Source: Silvimonas terrae (GTDB lineage Bacteria > Pseudomonadota > Gammaproteobacteria > Burkholderiales > Chitinibacteraceae). Taken from it: DNA of 64,000 bases. The stretch spans positions 62,001 through 126,000 of the forward strand of contig NZ_JACHHN010000009.1 in the NCBI RefSeq assembly GCF_014202765.1. The letters run 5' to 3'. A program made the translations under genes and the position numbers. A model generated the notes under the pieces. It saw only the letters and a list, made by a program, of their open reading frames with translations. It was not told where the DNA came from and did no database searches. Below, piece after piece: positions 25,940 through 34,565 of the stretch. The stretch's first letter is position 1. Each line of letters opens with the position of its first letter.

Positions 25940-27262
25940 CTACCGCCCCATCCCGCCCACCTGCTGCGCCAGATACGTCGCATAGTTGTCCGTCATGCCC
26001 CCGATAAAATCCAGCACCCGCCGGTAGGTCTGATACATCGGCCATTCCTTTTTCGGGGCGTTGTATTCCATCAGGTCCAGAATGCGCTTCATGCGGAACG
26101 GCAATTCTGGCGAGATTTTCAGTTGGTAAGCGGCGTTGCAGAATGCATCAAGCAAGATATCCAGACAAGTGAAGGAGCCAACTTCAATCTCCACTTTGCG
26201 CCGGGCGTTGAAAATCCGGTCACGGGCGAGCTGTTTGGACTCCGTAATGCCATGGCGCACGCTGGCCGGACAATCGTTGAGCAGGTCGCCCTGGTAGCTA
26301 CCTTCCATCAACCGCGGATAAACCTTGATGAAGGCCTGGGCCACTTCCTGCACACAACGGCCAATGGCTTTGCCGCGCAATAAGGAAATCTTGCGGCGGG
26401 TGGAGGGTGCAGCGGCCACTTCCAGCCGCAACAATTCATGATCGCCGCCGCAAATCTTCAAGAGCAGCGGTTCAACCACCTCATAGGGCAGCATGCCAAT
26501 CTCGATCCCGTCTTCCAGATCAAGAATGGCGTAACAAATATCGTCGGCGGCTTCCATCAAATAAGACAGCGGGTGCCGCGCCCATTTGCCTGCGGCAATC
26601 TGCGGCAAGCCCAAGGTAGCGGCGACTTCTTGCAGCAAAGCTTCCTCAGACTGGTAACAACTGAACTTGCCTTTTTCACCGGCGTGTTCGCTGGTCCACG
26701 GGTATTTGAGCGTGGCGCCCAGTGTGGCAAAAGTCAGCCGCATGCCGCCTTCAAACCGGTGGTTTTCCAGTTGGGTAACCACCCGGAACCCTTGGGCATT
26801 GCCTTCAAAGGTTTGCAGGTCCCGGCGTTCTGCGGCGGTGAGGTTTTGCAGGAGGTAAGCGTGTTCATCCCGGCGGAACCAGTCGCGAATGGCGTATTCG
26901 CCGGCATGACCAAAGGGCGGATTGCCAATATCGTGCGCCAGGCAAGACGCCTGAATGATGGCGCCCAGATCATAGGGCGAGATATGGGCCGGCAGTTTAT
27001 CCTTAAGTTTTTCCCCCACCAGAATGCCCAGGCTGCGGCCTACACAACCCACTTCAATGGAGTGGGTCAGCCGGGTGTGCACGTGATCGTTCTCGGTCAG
27101 CGGGTGCACCTGGGTTTTGCGCCCCAGCCGGCGGAACGGTGAGGAGAACACGATGCGGTCGTGATCCTTGTGAAAATCACTGCGGGAGATCTCTGCATCG
27201 TGCGCGGGCAGGCGGGATGCGCTCAGCCGGTCAGCAGTCAGGAGGCGGTTCCAGTCCATCAT
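25940..27262 (-). CDS. dgt: Deoxyguanosinetriphosphate triphosphohydrolase-like protein
   Basis: Encodes 440 residues from the ATG at 27262 (MMDWNRLL). This HD-domain enzyme splits dNTPs to nucleosides and triphosphate. Key residues are visible: FSSPFRRLGRKTQVHP, the metal-binding His of HTRLTHSIEV (about residue 65), the HD pair in ASCLAHDIGNPPFGHAGE (about 110-125), and the later EAADDICYAILDLEDG. An upstream in-frame GTG at 27364 would add 34 residues without homology-like features. It is monocistronic, with gene-poor DNA on both sides. Confidence 0.93.
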   Translation of the reverse strand: MMDWNRLLTADRLSASRLPAHDAEISRSDFHKDHDRIVFSSPFRRLGRKTQVHPLTENDHVHTRLTHSIEVGCVGRSLGILVGEKLKDKLPAHISPYDLGAIIQASCLAHDIGNPPFGHAGEYAIRDWFRRDEHAYLLQNLTAAERRDLQTFEGNAQGFRVVTQLENHRFEGGMRLTFATLGATLKYPWTSEHAGEKGKFSCYQSEEALLQEVAATLGLPQIAAGKWARHPLSYLMEAADDICYAILDLEDGIEIGMLPYEVVEPLLLKICGGDHELLRLEVAAAPSTRRKISLLRGKAIGRCVQEVAQAFIKVYPRLMEGSYQGDLLNDCPASVRHGITESKQLARDRIFNARRKVEIEVGSFTCLDILLDAFCNAAYQLKISPELPFRMKRILDLMEYNAPKKEWPMYQTYRRVLDFIGGMTDNYATYLAQQVGGMGR

Positions 27263-27548
27263 GATCAGGTTTTCCAGGGAGGACGACGACAACCAGGGGC
27301 TCGGCCAGGCTTGGCCGCAAGGCTGCATCATACCGTGCGGCGCGCGAGCACTGCGGTTTAGCACGGACCCTGCATGGCCGCAGGCATTGACAGCGGCTTG
27401 GGTGATTGTTGCAAGTCAATGAATTGGCACGAATTTCAATTTCAGACATTTAGACAGTGACAACAACAAATACATATTAAACAAAAACTTGTGCCACTTT
27501 TAAGCGCATTTTGGGTAAAATGGCCGCCGTTTTTTTCCGGGAAAGATC
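27263..27548. promoter_or_regulatory. Divergent promoter region between dgt and potA
   Basis: A 286-base stretch without a gene. The right half is AT-rich (about 27410-27510), unlike the surroundings, and ends in GGGTAAAATGG, a plausible -10 (TAAAAT, 27515-27520) about 30 bases before the potA ATG. No good -35 at standard spacing is seen. Confidence 0.4.
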
Positions 27549-28637
27549 ATGGCACTGCTTGAGATTCGGGACGTGGTCAAACGCTTCGGCGATTTCACCG
27601 CCGTCAACCATGTCAGCCTGAGTGTTGAGGCGGGCGAATTCTTTACCCTGCTGGGCCCGTCGGGCTGCGGCAAGACCACGCTATTGCGTATGCTGGCCGG
27701 GTTTGAAGAGCCTGATGAAGGCCAGTTGCTGCTGGACGGCCAGCCGCTCAATGGCGTACCGCCAGAAAAACGCCCGGTGCACACCGTGTTCCAGAGCTAC
27801 GCGCTGTTCCCGCACATGACGGTGGAACACAACGTGGCGTTTCCGCTCAAGATGGCCAAGGTGCCTGCCGACCAGATCAAGGCCCGCGTGGCCGAGGTGC
27901 TGGAAGATGTGCGCCTGACCCAGTTTGCCCGCCGCTTTCCGCATGAACTCTCCGGCGGCCAGCGCCAGCGTGTGGCCATTGCCCGCGCCTTGGTCAACCG
28001 CCCGCGCGTCTTGTTGCTGGATGAGCCACTCTCTGCGCTCGACGCCAAATTGCGCGAGCAAATGCAGCTGGAACTGATCAACCTGCAAAAGGAAGTGGGC
28101 ATCACATTTATCTACGTGACGCACGATCAGGGCGAAGCACTGGCCCTCTCGCACCGTATTGCCGTGATGAGCCAGGGCCAGGTCGAGCAACTGGATGCGC
28201 CAGAGAACATCTACAGCTATCCCAAGAGCCGCTTTGTGGCGGACTTTATTGGTCAGTGCAATTTGCTGGATGCCACCATCACCGAGATTGCCGCCGACCG
28301 CATGAAGGTGGAGATCCCCGGCGTGGGCACGGCAGAAGTGCTGCCGGTGGCCGGCGCGACCGTCGGCCAGCAAGGCACGCTGACGCTGCGGCCAGAGAAA
28401 ATCAAGCTGGGCGCCACCCTGCCCGCCAATGTGCCCGATGAAATCCACTTCAAGGGCAAAGTCCACGATTGTCTGTATTTGGGCGACGTGACCGTGTACA
28501 TCGTCGAACTGGAAAACGGCACGCGCATTGAAACCATGCTGCCCAACGCCGCACCAGGCCGCGCACGTTTCTTTGATGACAACGATCAGGTTGAACTGGC
28601 ATGGCGGTTTGATGCCGGCCACTTTTTGCTGGCTTGA
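27549..28637 (+). CDS. potA: Polyamine (spermidine/putrescine) ABC transporter ATP-binding protein
   Basis: A 362-residue ATPase: Walker A GPSGCGKTT, Q-loop FQSYALFPHMTV, signature LSGGQRQRVAIARAL, Walker B LLLDEPLSALD, switch His in VTHDQGEAL. The last 110 residues form a TOBE-type regulatory domain (LTLRPEKIKLG, then GTRIETMLPN). The set that follows, two permeases and two binding proteins, identifies it as PotA/PotG. It starts the operon, with GGGAAAGATC before the ATG. Confidence 0.93.
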   Translation: MALLEIRDVVKRFGDFTAVNHVSLSVEAGEFFTLLGPSGCGKTTLLRMLAGFEEPDEGQLLLDGQPLNGVPPEKRPVHTVFQSYALFPHMTVEHNVAFPLKMAKVPADQIKARVAEVLEDVRLTQFARRFPHELSGGQRQRVAIARALVNRPRVLLLDEPLSALDAKLREQMQLELINLQKEVGITFIYVTHDQGEALALSHRIAVMSQGQVEQLDAPENIYSYPKSRFVADFIGQCNLLDATITEIAADRMKVEIPGVGTAEVLPVAGATVGQQGTLTLRPEKIKLGATLPANVPDEIHFKGKVHDCLYLGDVTVYIVELENGTRIETMLPNAAPGRARFFDDNDQVELAWRFDAGHFLLA

Positions 28638-28655
28638 TTGAGGACGCAGACGCAC

Positions 28656-29585
28656 ATGGCTCGCTCAAAAAACCTGGCAAAGTGGCTGATCTCCGGGCCA
28701 CCTTTGCTGTACCTGATTTTCTTCTTTGCCATCCCCACGGCCATGATGGCGTTTGCCGCCTTCCGCTTCCCGGGGGATTACGGTGGCTTGATGCCGCTGT
28801 TTGGCGCAGACCCGGCCACCGGCAAGAACGTGCTGCTGGTCAACAGCCACAACTGGCACGACTACCTGACGCTGGACAACTTTGCGCGCTTCTTCCAGGA
28901 AGCCGTGTACATCGAGTTGTTCATCAAGTCGTTTGGCTATGCGCTCCTGACCACGCTGCTGTGCCTGCTGGCGTCTTACCCGCTGGCGTGGCTGATTGCC
29001 CGCAGCCCGAAGAAATGGCGTGATCTGCTGGTACTGCTGGTGATCCTGCCGTTCTGGAGCAACTTTCTGATCCGGGTGTATGCCTGGATGATTATCCTGG
29101 GCCCGCAAGGTTACTTCGCCAAGCTGGTGAACACCGTGCTGGGCGTGGTGGGCATTGCGCCGCAGCAGTTTTTGTTCACCCCGTTCGCCGTGATCATTGT
29201 GCTGGTGTACGTGCATCTGCCGTTCATGGTGCTGCCGCTGTACGCCAACCTGGAAAAGCACGACATGGCCTTGCTGGATGCCGCGCAGGACTTGGGCGCG
29301 TCGCGCTGGCAGCGCTTCTGGAAAGTCACCTGGCCGCTGTCGTTGCCGGGCGTATACGCCGGCGCCGCGCTGGTGTTTATCCCCGCACTGGGCATCTTTG
29401 CCGTGCCGGATCTGGTGGGCGGCACCGACGGCATCATGATCGGCAACCTGATCAAGCAGCAGTTCCTGGATTCACGCGACTGGCCGTTTGGTTCGGTGCT
29501 CTCCATCATGTTGACCTTGTCGGTGCTGATCATGGCCGGTTTGATGGCCATGCTGGGCCGTGGAGGCAAGCGCAATGCACTCTAA
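28656..29585 (+). CDS. potB: Polyamine ABC transporter permease PotB/PotH
   Basis: Encodes 309 residues from the ATG at 28656 (MARSKNLAK), with GAGGA upstream. It has six predicted membrane helices, and the EAA loop reads LDAAQDLGASRWQRFWKVTWPLSLPG, matching PotB/PotH. A long first periplasmic loop lies between helices 1 and 2. It lies 18 bases after potA and overlaps the start of the next permease gene by 11 bases. Confidence 0.92.
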   Translation: MARSKNLAKWLISGPPLLYLIFFFAIPTAMMAFAAFRFPGDYGGLMPLFGADPATGKNVLLVNSHNWHDYLTLDNFARFFQEAVYIELFIKSFGYALLTTLLCLLASYPLAWLIARSPKKWRDLLVLLVILPFWSNFLIRVYAWMIILGPQGYFAKLVNTVLGVVGIAPQQFLFTPFAVIIVLVYVHLPFMVLPLYANLEKHDMALLDAAQDLGASRWQRFWKVTWPLSLPGVYAGAALVFIPALGIFAVPDLVGGTDGIMIGNLIKQQFLDSRDWPFGSVLSIMLTLSVLIMAGLMAMLGRGGKRNAL

Positions 29586-30354
29586 GCAAAGCAAATGGCT
29601 GTGGGCGGCATCGTTGCTGGTTTACGGCTTCTTGTATCTGCCACTGGTGATTGTGGTGGTGTACTCATTCAACGATTCGCGCCTGAACGCAGAATGGGTG
29701 GGCTTTACGACGCACTGGTATGGCGTATTGTTTGCCGATGACCAGATGCTGACCGCCGCGCGTAATTCGCTGTTGATTGGCCTCGTGTCCAGCATCTTTG
29801 CCACGTTCTTTGGCACGCTGGCAGGCTTGGCCATGTACAAGTACAAACTCAGACTGCTGCCGATTCTGGTGCTGACGCCGATCGCCATTCCGGAAATCCT
29901 GATGGCGCTGTCACTCTTGATGTTCTTTGTGGCGCTCAATTTCAGCATGGGGTATCTGTCGATCGGTCTGGCGCACATTGCGTTCAGTATTGGCTTTGTG
30001 GCGATCGTGGTACGTTCACGCTTGCAAGGTATGGATGAGTCACTGGTCGAAGCCGCCCGCGATCTGGGCGCGGCACCGCTGCAAGCCTTCTGGCAGGTGA
30101 CCTTTCCGCTGATCCTGCCGGGCATCATTGCCGGTGCGCTGATGGCGTTTACTTTGTCGATTGATGACTTTGTGATCACCTACTTTGTGGCCGGTGCCGG
30201 GGCGTCTACCTTGCCGCTGCAGATTTACTCCATGCTCAAGATCGCCGTGACACCGGAAGTGAATGCGATTTCTTCACTTTTGATGTTATTGACATTGGCC
30301 TTGATCGTGATCGCCGCCAAAATTGCCCCCGGCGCTTTGCGCGCCAGTCACTGA
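29575..30354 (+). CDS. potC: Polyamine ABC transporter permease PotC/PotI
   Basis: Encodes 259 residues. The ATG at 29575 lies inside the end of potB and follows GTGGAGG by eight bases. A polytopic inner-membrane protein with the EAA loop VEAARDLGAAPLQAFWQVTFPLILPG and the conserved end TLSIDDFVITYFVAG. It forms the translocation channel with PotB. A GC-rich hairpin follows before the first binding-protein gene. Confidence 0.92.
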   Translation: MHSKQSKWLWAASLLVYGFLYLPLVIVVVYSFNDSRLNAEWVGFTTHWYGVLFADDQMLTAARNSLLIGLVSSIFATFFGTLAGLAMYKYKLRLLPILVLTPIAIPEILMALSLLMFFVALNFSMGYLSIGLAHIAFSIGFVAIVVRSRLQGMDESLVEAARDLGAAPLQAFWQVTFPLILPGIIAGALMAFTLSIDDFVITYFVAGAGASTLPLQIYSMLKIAVTPEVNAISSLLMLLTLALIVIAAKIAPGALRASH

Positions 30355-30387
30355 CGGGTATATCCAACCCGTTGTTGTCAGGCATAC

Positions 30388-30425
30388 CGTTGCCCGCTAC
30401 CCGCAAGGGGGCGGGCAACGTCTTT
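30388..30425 (+). terminator. Hairpin between potC and the first potD-like gene (attenuator-like)
   Basis: CGTTGCCCGC (30388-30397) pairs perfectly with GCGGGCAACG (30411-30420) around a 13-base loop, followed by TCTTT. The T tract is weak, so it may stabilise or attenuate the message rather than end it. The potD-like ATG lies 15 bases further on. Confidence 0.5.
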
Positions 30426-30434
30426 GGGGGTTCC

Positions 30435-31493
30435 ATGAAAAAACTTCTGATCGCTCTTTGTTTGATCACCGGCGTGGCCCGCGCCGATAACGTATTGCAT
30501 GTGTTCAACTGGAATAACGCCATCAGCGACGACACCGTCAAGGCGTTTGAGGCGCAATGCAAATGCAAGGTCGAGGCCACGTATTACGGTTCGGTAGAAG
30601 AAATGCTGGCCAAGCTCTCGGCCGGTGCCAAGGGTTTTGATGTCATCGGCCCGGCCAATTACGGCATCACGCCACTGGTCAAACTGAACCTGGTGCAGCC
30701 GCTGGATCACGGCAAGCTCTCCAACCTCAAGAACATTGCCCCGGCCTTTGCCAACACGCCCATCGATCCGGGCAACAAGTACTCTGTGCCCTATGACTTT
30801 ACCGTCACGCTAGTCGGCTACAACACCCAAAAGATCAAGGAGCTGGGGCTGGACCCGAACTCCTGGTCCATGGTGTTTGACCCGAAAGTACTGGCAAAAA
30901 TCAAAGGCAAGATCACGGTGCTGGATGACCCGCGCGAGGTGATCGGCGCGGCGCTGCGGTACAACGGTTTTTCCGCCAACTCGACCAACCCGGCTGAGCT
31001 GAAAAAAGCGGTAGAGACCATCAAGGCCGCCAAGCCCTACTGGGCGGCGTTCAACAGCCAGAGCTACATCAAGGAACTGACCGTGGGCAATATCTGGGTG
31101 GCGCTGGGGTATTCCAACGATATGTATCAGGCCCGCGCAGACGCCCAGAAAGCCGGGCGGCCATTCCAGATTGGCTACCAGTTGCAAAAAGAAGGCAACG
31201 GCATGACGGCCGACAGCTTTGTCGTTGCGCGGAACGCCCCCCGCGCCGATCTGGCCCATCAGTTCATCAACTTCATGCTGGATGGTAAAAACGCGGCGCA
31301 AACCACCAATCAGGTGGGTTCTGGCACACCCAACAGCGCCGCCCTGCCCTTTGTGCGCGCAGACCTCAAACAGAACCCTGCCATCGCGCCCAACACCCAG
31401 CAGGCGGCCAGGCTGGAACAGTTGACGGATCTGGACGCAAAGACGCGCCGTGCCTGGAACCAGGCCTGGACGGAAATCAAAATCAGCAAATAA
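30435..31493 (+). CDS. Polyamine ABC transporter substrate-binding protein (first copy)
   Basis: A 352-residue PotD/PotF-family periplasmic protein. The signal peptide ends ITGVARAD; mature sequence opens DNVLHVFNWNNAISDDTVKAFE, the typical family start. GSVEEMLAKLSAGAKGFDVI, SVPYDFTVTLVGYN and the C-terminal RRAWNQAWTEIKISK match PotF-type proteins. Two cysteines form QCKCKV near residue 40, also kept in the second copy. Start at 30435 follows TTTGGGGG. It shares layout with the gene directly downstream but differs at many sites. Confidence 0.9.
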   Translation: MKKLLIALCLITGVARADNVLHVFNWNNAISDDTVKAFEAQCKCKVEATYYGSVEEMLAKLSAGAKGFDVIGPANYGITPLVKLNLVQPLDHGKLSNLKNIAPAFANTPIDPGNKYSVPYDFTVTLVGYNTQKIKELGLDPNSWSMVFDPKVLAKIKGKITVLDDPREVIGAALRYNGFSANSTNPAELKKAVETIKAAKPYWAAFNSQSYIKELTVGNIWVALGYSNDMYQARADAQKAGRPFQIGYQLQKEGNGMTADSFVVARNAPRADLAHQFINFMLDGKNAAQTTNQVGSGTPNSAALPFVRADLKQNPAIAPNTQQAARLEQLTDLDAKTRRAWNQAWTEIKISK

Positions 31494-31615
31494 ACGACAA
31501 TGCCGGATCGGCTGTTTTCCTGACTCGTCGATCTGGCATAATCGCCGTTTTTCTGGCGTGGGACAGCGTATCCCGCGCTCATTTCTTGTGATTCCGGACC
31601 TGGAGTTAAACCGCC

Positions 31616-32686
31616 ATGAAAAAACAGTTTCTGGCCCTGATGCTGGCTGCCGGTGCAGCCATGGGCACCGCACAAGCTGAAGATGTTTTGCACATCTACA
31701 ACTGGAACAACTACATCGCGCCGGAAACGGTCAAGCATTTCGAAGCCGACTGCAAATGCAAGGTCGTGCAGGACTACTACGGCGCCATGGAAGAAATGCT
31801 GGCCAAGCTGGCCGCAGGCGCCAAGGGTTATGACATTGTTGTGCCAACCGGCTTTGCCCTGCCGCCGCTGATCAAGCAAGGCCTGGTGCAACCGCTGGAT
31901 AAGTCGAAGATCCCGAATCTGAAAAACATGAACCCGGCGTTCATGAACAGCCAGTTCGACAAGGGCAACGTCTACTCTGTCCCGTATGCCTTCACCACCA
32001 CGCTGATTGGCTACAACGACAAGAAGATCAAGGAACTGGGTATCGACCCGACGTCCTGGTCGGCCATTTTCGACCCGAAGGTGCTGGAAAAGATCAAGGG
32101 CAAGGTCACCGTACTGGATGACCCGAAAGAACTGTTCGCCGCCGCCATGATGTACAACGGGTTTAATCCGAACAGCACGGATATCAACCAGTGGCAAAAG
32201 GCCAAGGACACCATCATCAAGGCCAAACCGTACTGGGCTGCGTTCAATAACCAGAGCTACATCAAGGAATTGACCGTCGGCAACATCTGGCTGGCGCATG
32301 GTTACTCCAACGACATGTTCCAGGCCAATACCGACGCCCACACCGCCAAGCGCCCGTTCAACATTGCCTACACCCTGCAAAAAGAAGGCAATACCTTGTC
32401 TGTGGACAACATGATGGTAATGAAGGGTGCGCCGCGCCCGGATCTGGCCTTCAAGTTCATCAACTTCATGCTTGATGGCAAGAACTCATCCGAACTGACC
32501 AACATGATTGGCTCGGGCAACCCGAATGCCGCTGCCGCCCAGTTTGTCAGCCCGGACATCAAGAAGATCAACGCCGTGTTCCCCACTGCGGACAACATGA
32601 AAAAGCTGTACCAGCTCAACTCGCTGGAAGGTAAGCCCCTGCGTGACCTGAACCGCCTCTGGACGGAAGTGAAGACCGCCCGGTAA
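31616..32686 (+). CDS. Polyamine ABC transporter substrate-binding protein (second copy)
   Basis: A 356-residue PotD/PotF-family protein with a signal peptide ending GTAQAED. It is a clear paralogue of the upstream gene: EDVLHIYNWNNYIAPETVKHFE, DCKCKVVQDYYGAMEEMLAKL, SVPYAFTTTLIGYN, AKPYWAAFNNQSYIKELTVGNIW. The gap of 122 bases contains a -10-like CATAAT at about 31537-31542, so it may have its own promoter. The family binds putrescine or spermidine between two lobes; two copies suggest two ligand ranges or two expression conditions. Confidence 0.91.
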   Translation: MKKQFLALMLAAGAAMGTAQAEDVLHIYNWNNYIAPETVKHFEADCKCKVVQDYYGAMEEMLAKLAAGAKGYDIVVPTGFALPPLIKQGLVQPLDKSKIPNLKNMNPAFMNSQFDKGNVYSVPYAFTTTLIGYNDKKIKELGIDPTSWSAIFDPKVLEKIKGKVTVLDDPKELFAAAMMYNGFNPNSTDINQWQKAKDTIIKAKPYWAAFNNQSYIKELTVGNIWLAHGYSNDMFQANTDAHTAKRPFNIAYTLQKEGNTLSVDNMMVMKGAPRPDLAFKFINFMLDGKNSSELTNMIGSGNPNAAAAQFVSPDIKKINAVFPTADNMKKLYQLNSLEGKPLRDLNRLWTEVKTAR

Positions 32687-32693
32687 GCTCTGC

Positions 32694-32724
32694 GGGGTGG
32701 TCGCCAAGACCACCCCTTTATTGT
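32694..32724 (+). terminator. Terminator at the end of the polyamine transport genes
   Basis: GGGGTGGTC (32694-32702) pairs with GACCACCCC (32708-32716) around GCCAA and is followed by TTTATTGTTT. It lies just past the second binding-protein gene. Confidence 0.85.
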
Positions 32725-32730
32725 TTACCC

Positions 32731-33846
32731 ATGCGCGCACACCCACCCATCAGCTTTCTGGCCCACCGTAACGCCCCCACCCGCGTGGCGCGTTACTTCT
32801 TCTGGTGCTACCTGCTGGTCGTGCTGCTGGTCTCGTTTTACCCGTTTACCGGCTGGCGTTTCACCGGTGAACCCATCCTTGCCTTCTACACTTACCCCCT
32901 GCCGTACTACTTCACGTTTTTCGATAATCTGATCAACGTGCTCGCCTATATTCCGCTGGGGCTCTCCGCCGGTCTGGCGTTACGCCGCTGGCGCTGGGCC
33001 AGCCCGGTGATGGCGGTGCTGATTGGCACCGGTACGTCGTGTTTTGTTGAGTTCGTGCAGCAGTTCATCCCGTCCCGGGTGGCATCCAATCTGGACATCC
33101 TCTCTAACAGCTCCGGCGCCATGATCGGCGCAGCCATCGCCCTTTTGCTGATGCTGCGGCGTTCTCAACGGCGCTGGCTGGTGTTCCGTCATTCTTACCT
33201 GTTCCCAGGGGCCGCTGCGGAATGGGGCATGGTCTGGCTGGGGCTGTGGCTGATCACCCAGTTCGACCCCTCGGTGCCCTTCTTTGGCGTGGTCGATGAA
33301 CCGCGCGGCATTCCCCAACCCATCCTCGCCCCGCTCAACAACCCCGCCTTGTTCCTGGACTTGCTGGAAGGCTCCGGCATGATGCTCAACACAGTGGGGG
33401 TTTGCCTGTTTGTCTCGGTATTGATGCGCCACAGTCGTCAGGCCCCATGGGCTGTCGCGACATTGCTGGCCAGCGTTCTGGCCAGCAAGATCGTGTTTGC
33501 CAGCTTTATGCTCAAGTGGGCGGACTTTTTCAGCTGGATTAACCACAACGTGGTGCTGGGCGGGCTGGCTGCCCTGCCTTTGCTGGCGGTGCTGCTGCAA
33601 CTCAAACGCCCCTGGCGGGCCCTTGTCGGCGCACTGTGCCTGTTTTGCACCGTGCTGGTGAGCTGGATGTGGCCGCTCTCCCCGCAGCTCTCGGCCATCT
33701 TGCCGTTGTTCCGCTGGAACTACGGGCATTTGATGCACTTCCGGGGGCTGGCCGCACTGATCAGTGATTTGTGGCCCTATGGGACGATGCTGTTCTTGCT
33801 GGGATTTGCGGTGATGTGGCGCGGGGAGAACGAGCCGGACTGGTGA
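32731..33846 (+). CDS. VanZ-like family membrane protein
   Basis: A 371-residue polytopic protein. The first 140 residues look like a VanZ domain: helices around WCYLLVVLLVSFYPF, then FFDNLINVLAYIPLGL, then EFVQQFIPSRVASNLDILSNSSGAMIG, which holds the acidic and polar residues typical of the family. The second half adds about six further helices. VanZ itself lowers teicoplanin susceptibility in enterococci, but most relatives have no known role. The ATG lies seven bases past the preceding terminator, so the promoter must overlap it or read-through occurs. Confidence 0.72.
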   Translation: MRAHPPISFLAHRNAPTRVARYFFWCYLLVVLLVSFYPFTGWRFTGEPILAFYTYPLPYYFTFFDNLINVLAYIPLGLSAGLALRRWRWASPVMAVLIGTGTSCFVEFVQQFIPSRVASNLDILSNSSGAMIGAAIALLLMLRRSQRRWLVFRHSYLFPGAAAEWGMVWLGLWLITQFDPSVPFFGVVDEPRGIPQPILAPLNNPALFLDLLEGSGMMLNTVGVCLFVSVLMRHSRQAPWAVATLLASVLASKIVFASFMLKWADFFSWINHNVVLGGLAALPLLAVLLQLKRPWRALVGALCLFCTVLVSWMWPLSPQLSAILPLFRWNYGHLMHFRGLAALISDLWPYGTMLFLLGFAVMWRGENEPDW

Positions 33847-33884
33847 GCGGGGCACCCCGGTGTGTAATGCTTCTACTCGCGCCG

Positions 33885-33983
33885 AAGGCGCTAACACGGG
33901 TCCAAAAGTTTTGTAGTAGTTCCCAGGCGCATATCGCAGCTGGATTCCGGCGCAAGGGGGCCGCCGAGGACCGGAATGACGAG
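33885..33983. repeat. Extragenic repeat remnant downstream of the VanZ-like gene
   Basis: Contains AGGCGCTAACA near 33889 and a CTGGATTCCGG...CCGGAATGACG inverted unit at 33940-33983. The unit is of the same type as the REP pair at 4106-4230 and the copy at 25778-25805, here interrupted by a GC-rich insert (GGGGGCCGCCGAGGA). Confidence 0.6.
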
Positions 33984-34024
33984 GCACTGGAGTGCAGCCA
34001 CCGAGGCAACTCGAGGCCGCCCCT

Positions 34025-34483
34025 TCACCCATTCCTCTTCAACCGCGCCACCCGCCGCCCCTCGGCATCCTGCCAGCGCTGCCGCTCAATCTCATCCGTC
34101 GGCACCAGCTCCGGCACCATCGCCGGCTTGCCGTCATCCCCCATCGCCACCATGGTGAAATAGCAACTATTGGTATGCCGCACCGTGCGTTCACGGATAT
34201 TTTCGGCAATCACCTTGATCCCGATCTCCATCGAGGTGCGACCGGTGTAATTCACGGTTGCCAGGAATGTCACCAGCTCCCCCACGTGAATCGGCTGCTT
34301 GAACATCACCTGATCCACCGACAATGTCACCACATAGGTGCCGGCAAAGCGGCTGGCGCAGGCATAGGCCACTTCGTCCAGCAGTTTGAGTAGTTGCCCG
34401 CCATGCACGTTGCCAGAGAAATTGGCCATGTCCGGCATCATCAATACGGTCATGGTGAGTTTGTGGCGTGGGGTGTCGGTCAT
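34025..34483 (-). CDS. Acyl-CoA thioesterase, YciA-like hotdog protein
   Basis: A 152-residue single hotdog domain. The ATG at 34483 follows the usual TDTPRHKLTMTVLMMPDMAN start of the family. GNVHGGQLLKLLDEVAYACASRFAG holds the active-site Asp on the hotdog helix, and VDQVMFKQPIHVGELVTF and the RTSMEIGIKV strand follow. YciA-type enzymes hydrolyse a broad range of acyl-CoAs. A terminator for lipA lies just upstream, so it is expressed separately. Confidence 0.9.
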   Translation of the reverse strand: MTDTPRHKLTMTVLMMPDMANFSGNVHGGQLLKLLDEVAYACASRFAGTYVVTLSVDQVMFKQPIHVGELVTFLATVNYTGRTSMEIGIKVIAENIRERTVRHTNSCYFTMVAMGDDGKPAMVPELVPTDEIERQRWQDAEGRRVARLKRNG

Positions 34484-34510
34484 AGGTACTCCGAAAGACG
34501 TTGGGCGCAG

Positions 34511-34540
34511 ACAAAAAATAACGCCGGGCGGGCCCGGCGT
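34511..34540 (-). terminator. Rho-independent terminator of lipA
   Basis: On the minus strand ACGCCGGG pairs with CCCGGCGT (arms 34533-34540 and 34521-34528) and is followed by TATTTTTTGTC. It lies 26 bases past the lipA stop. Confidence 0.85.
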
Positions 34541-34565
34541 CATCTGTATTTGGCATCAGTCGGTT

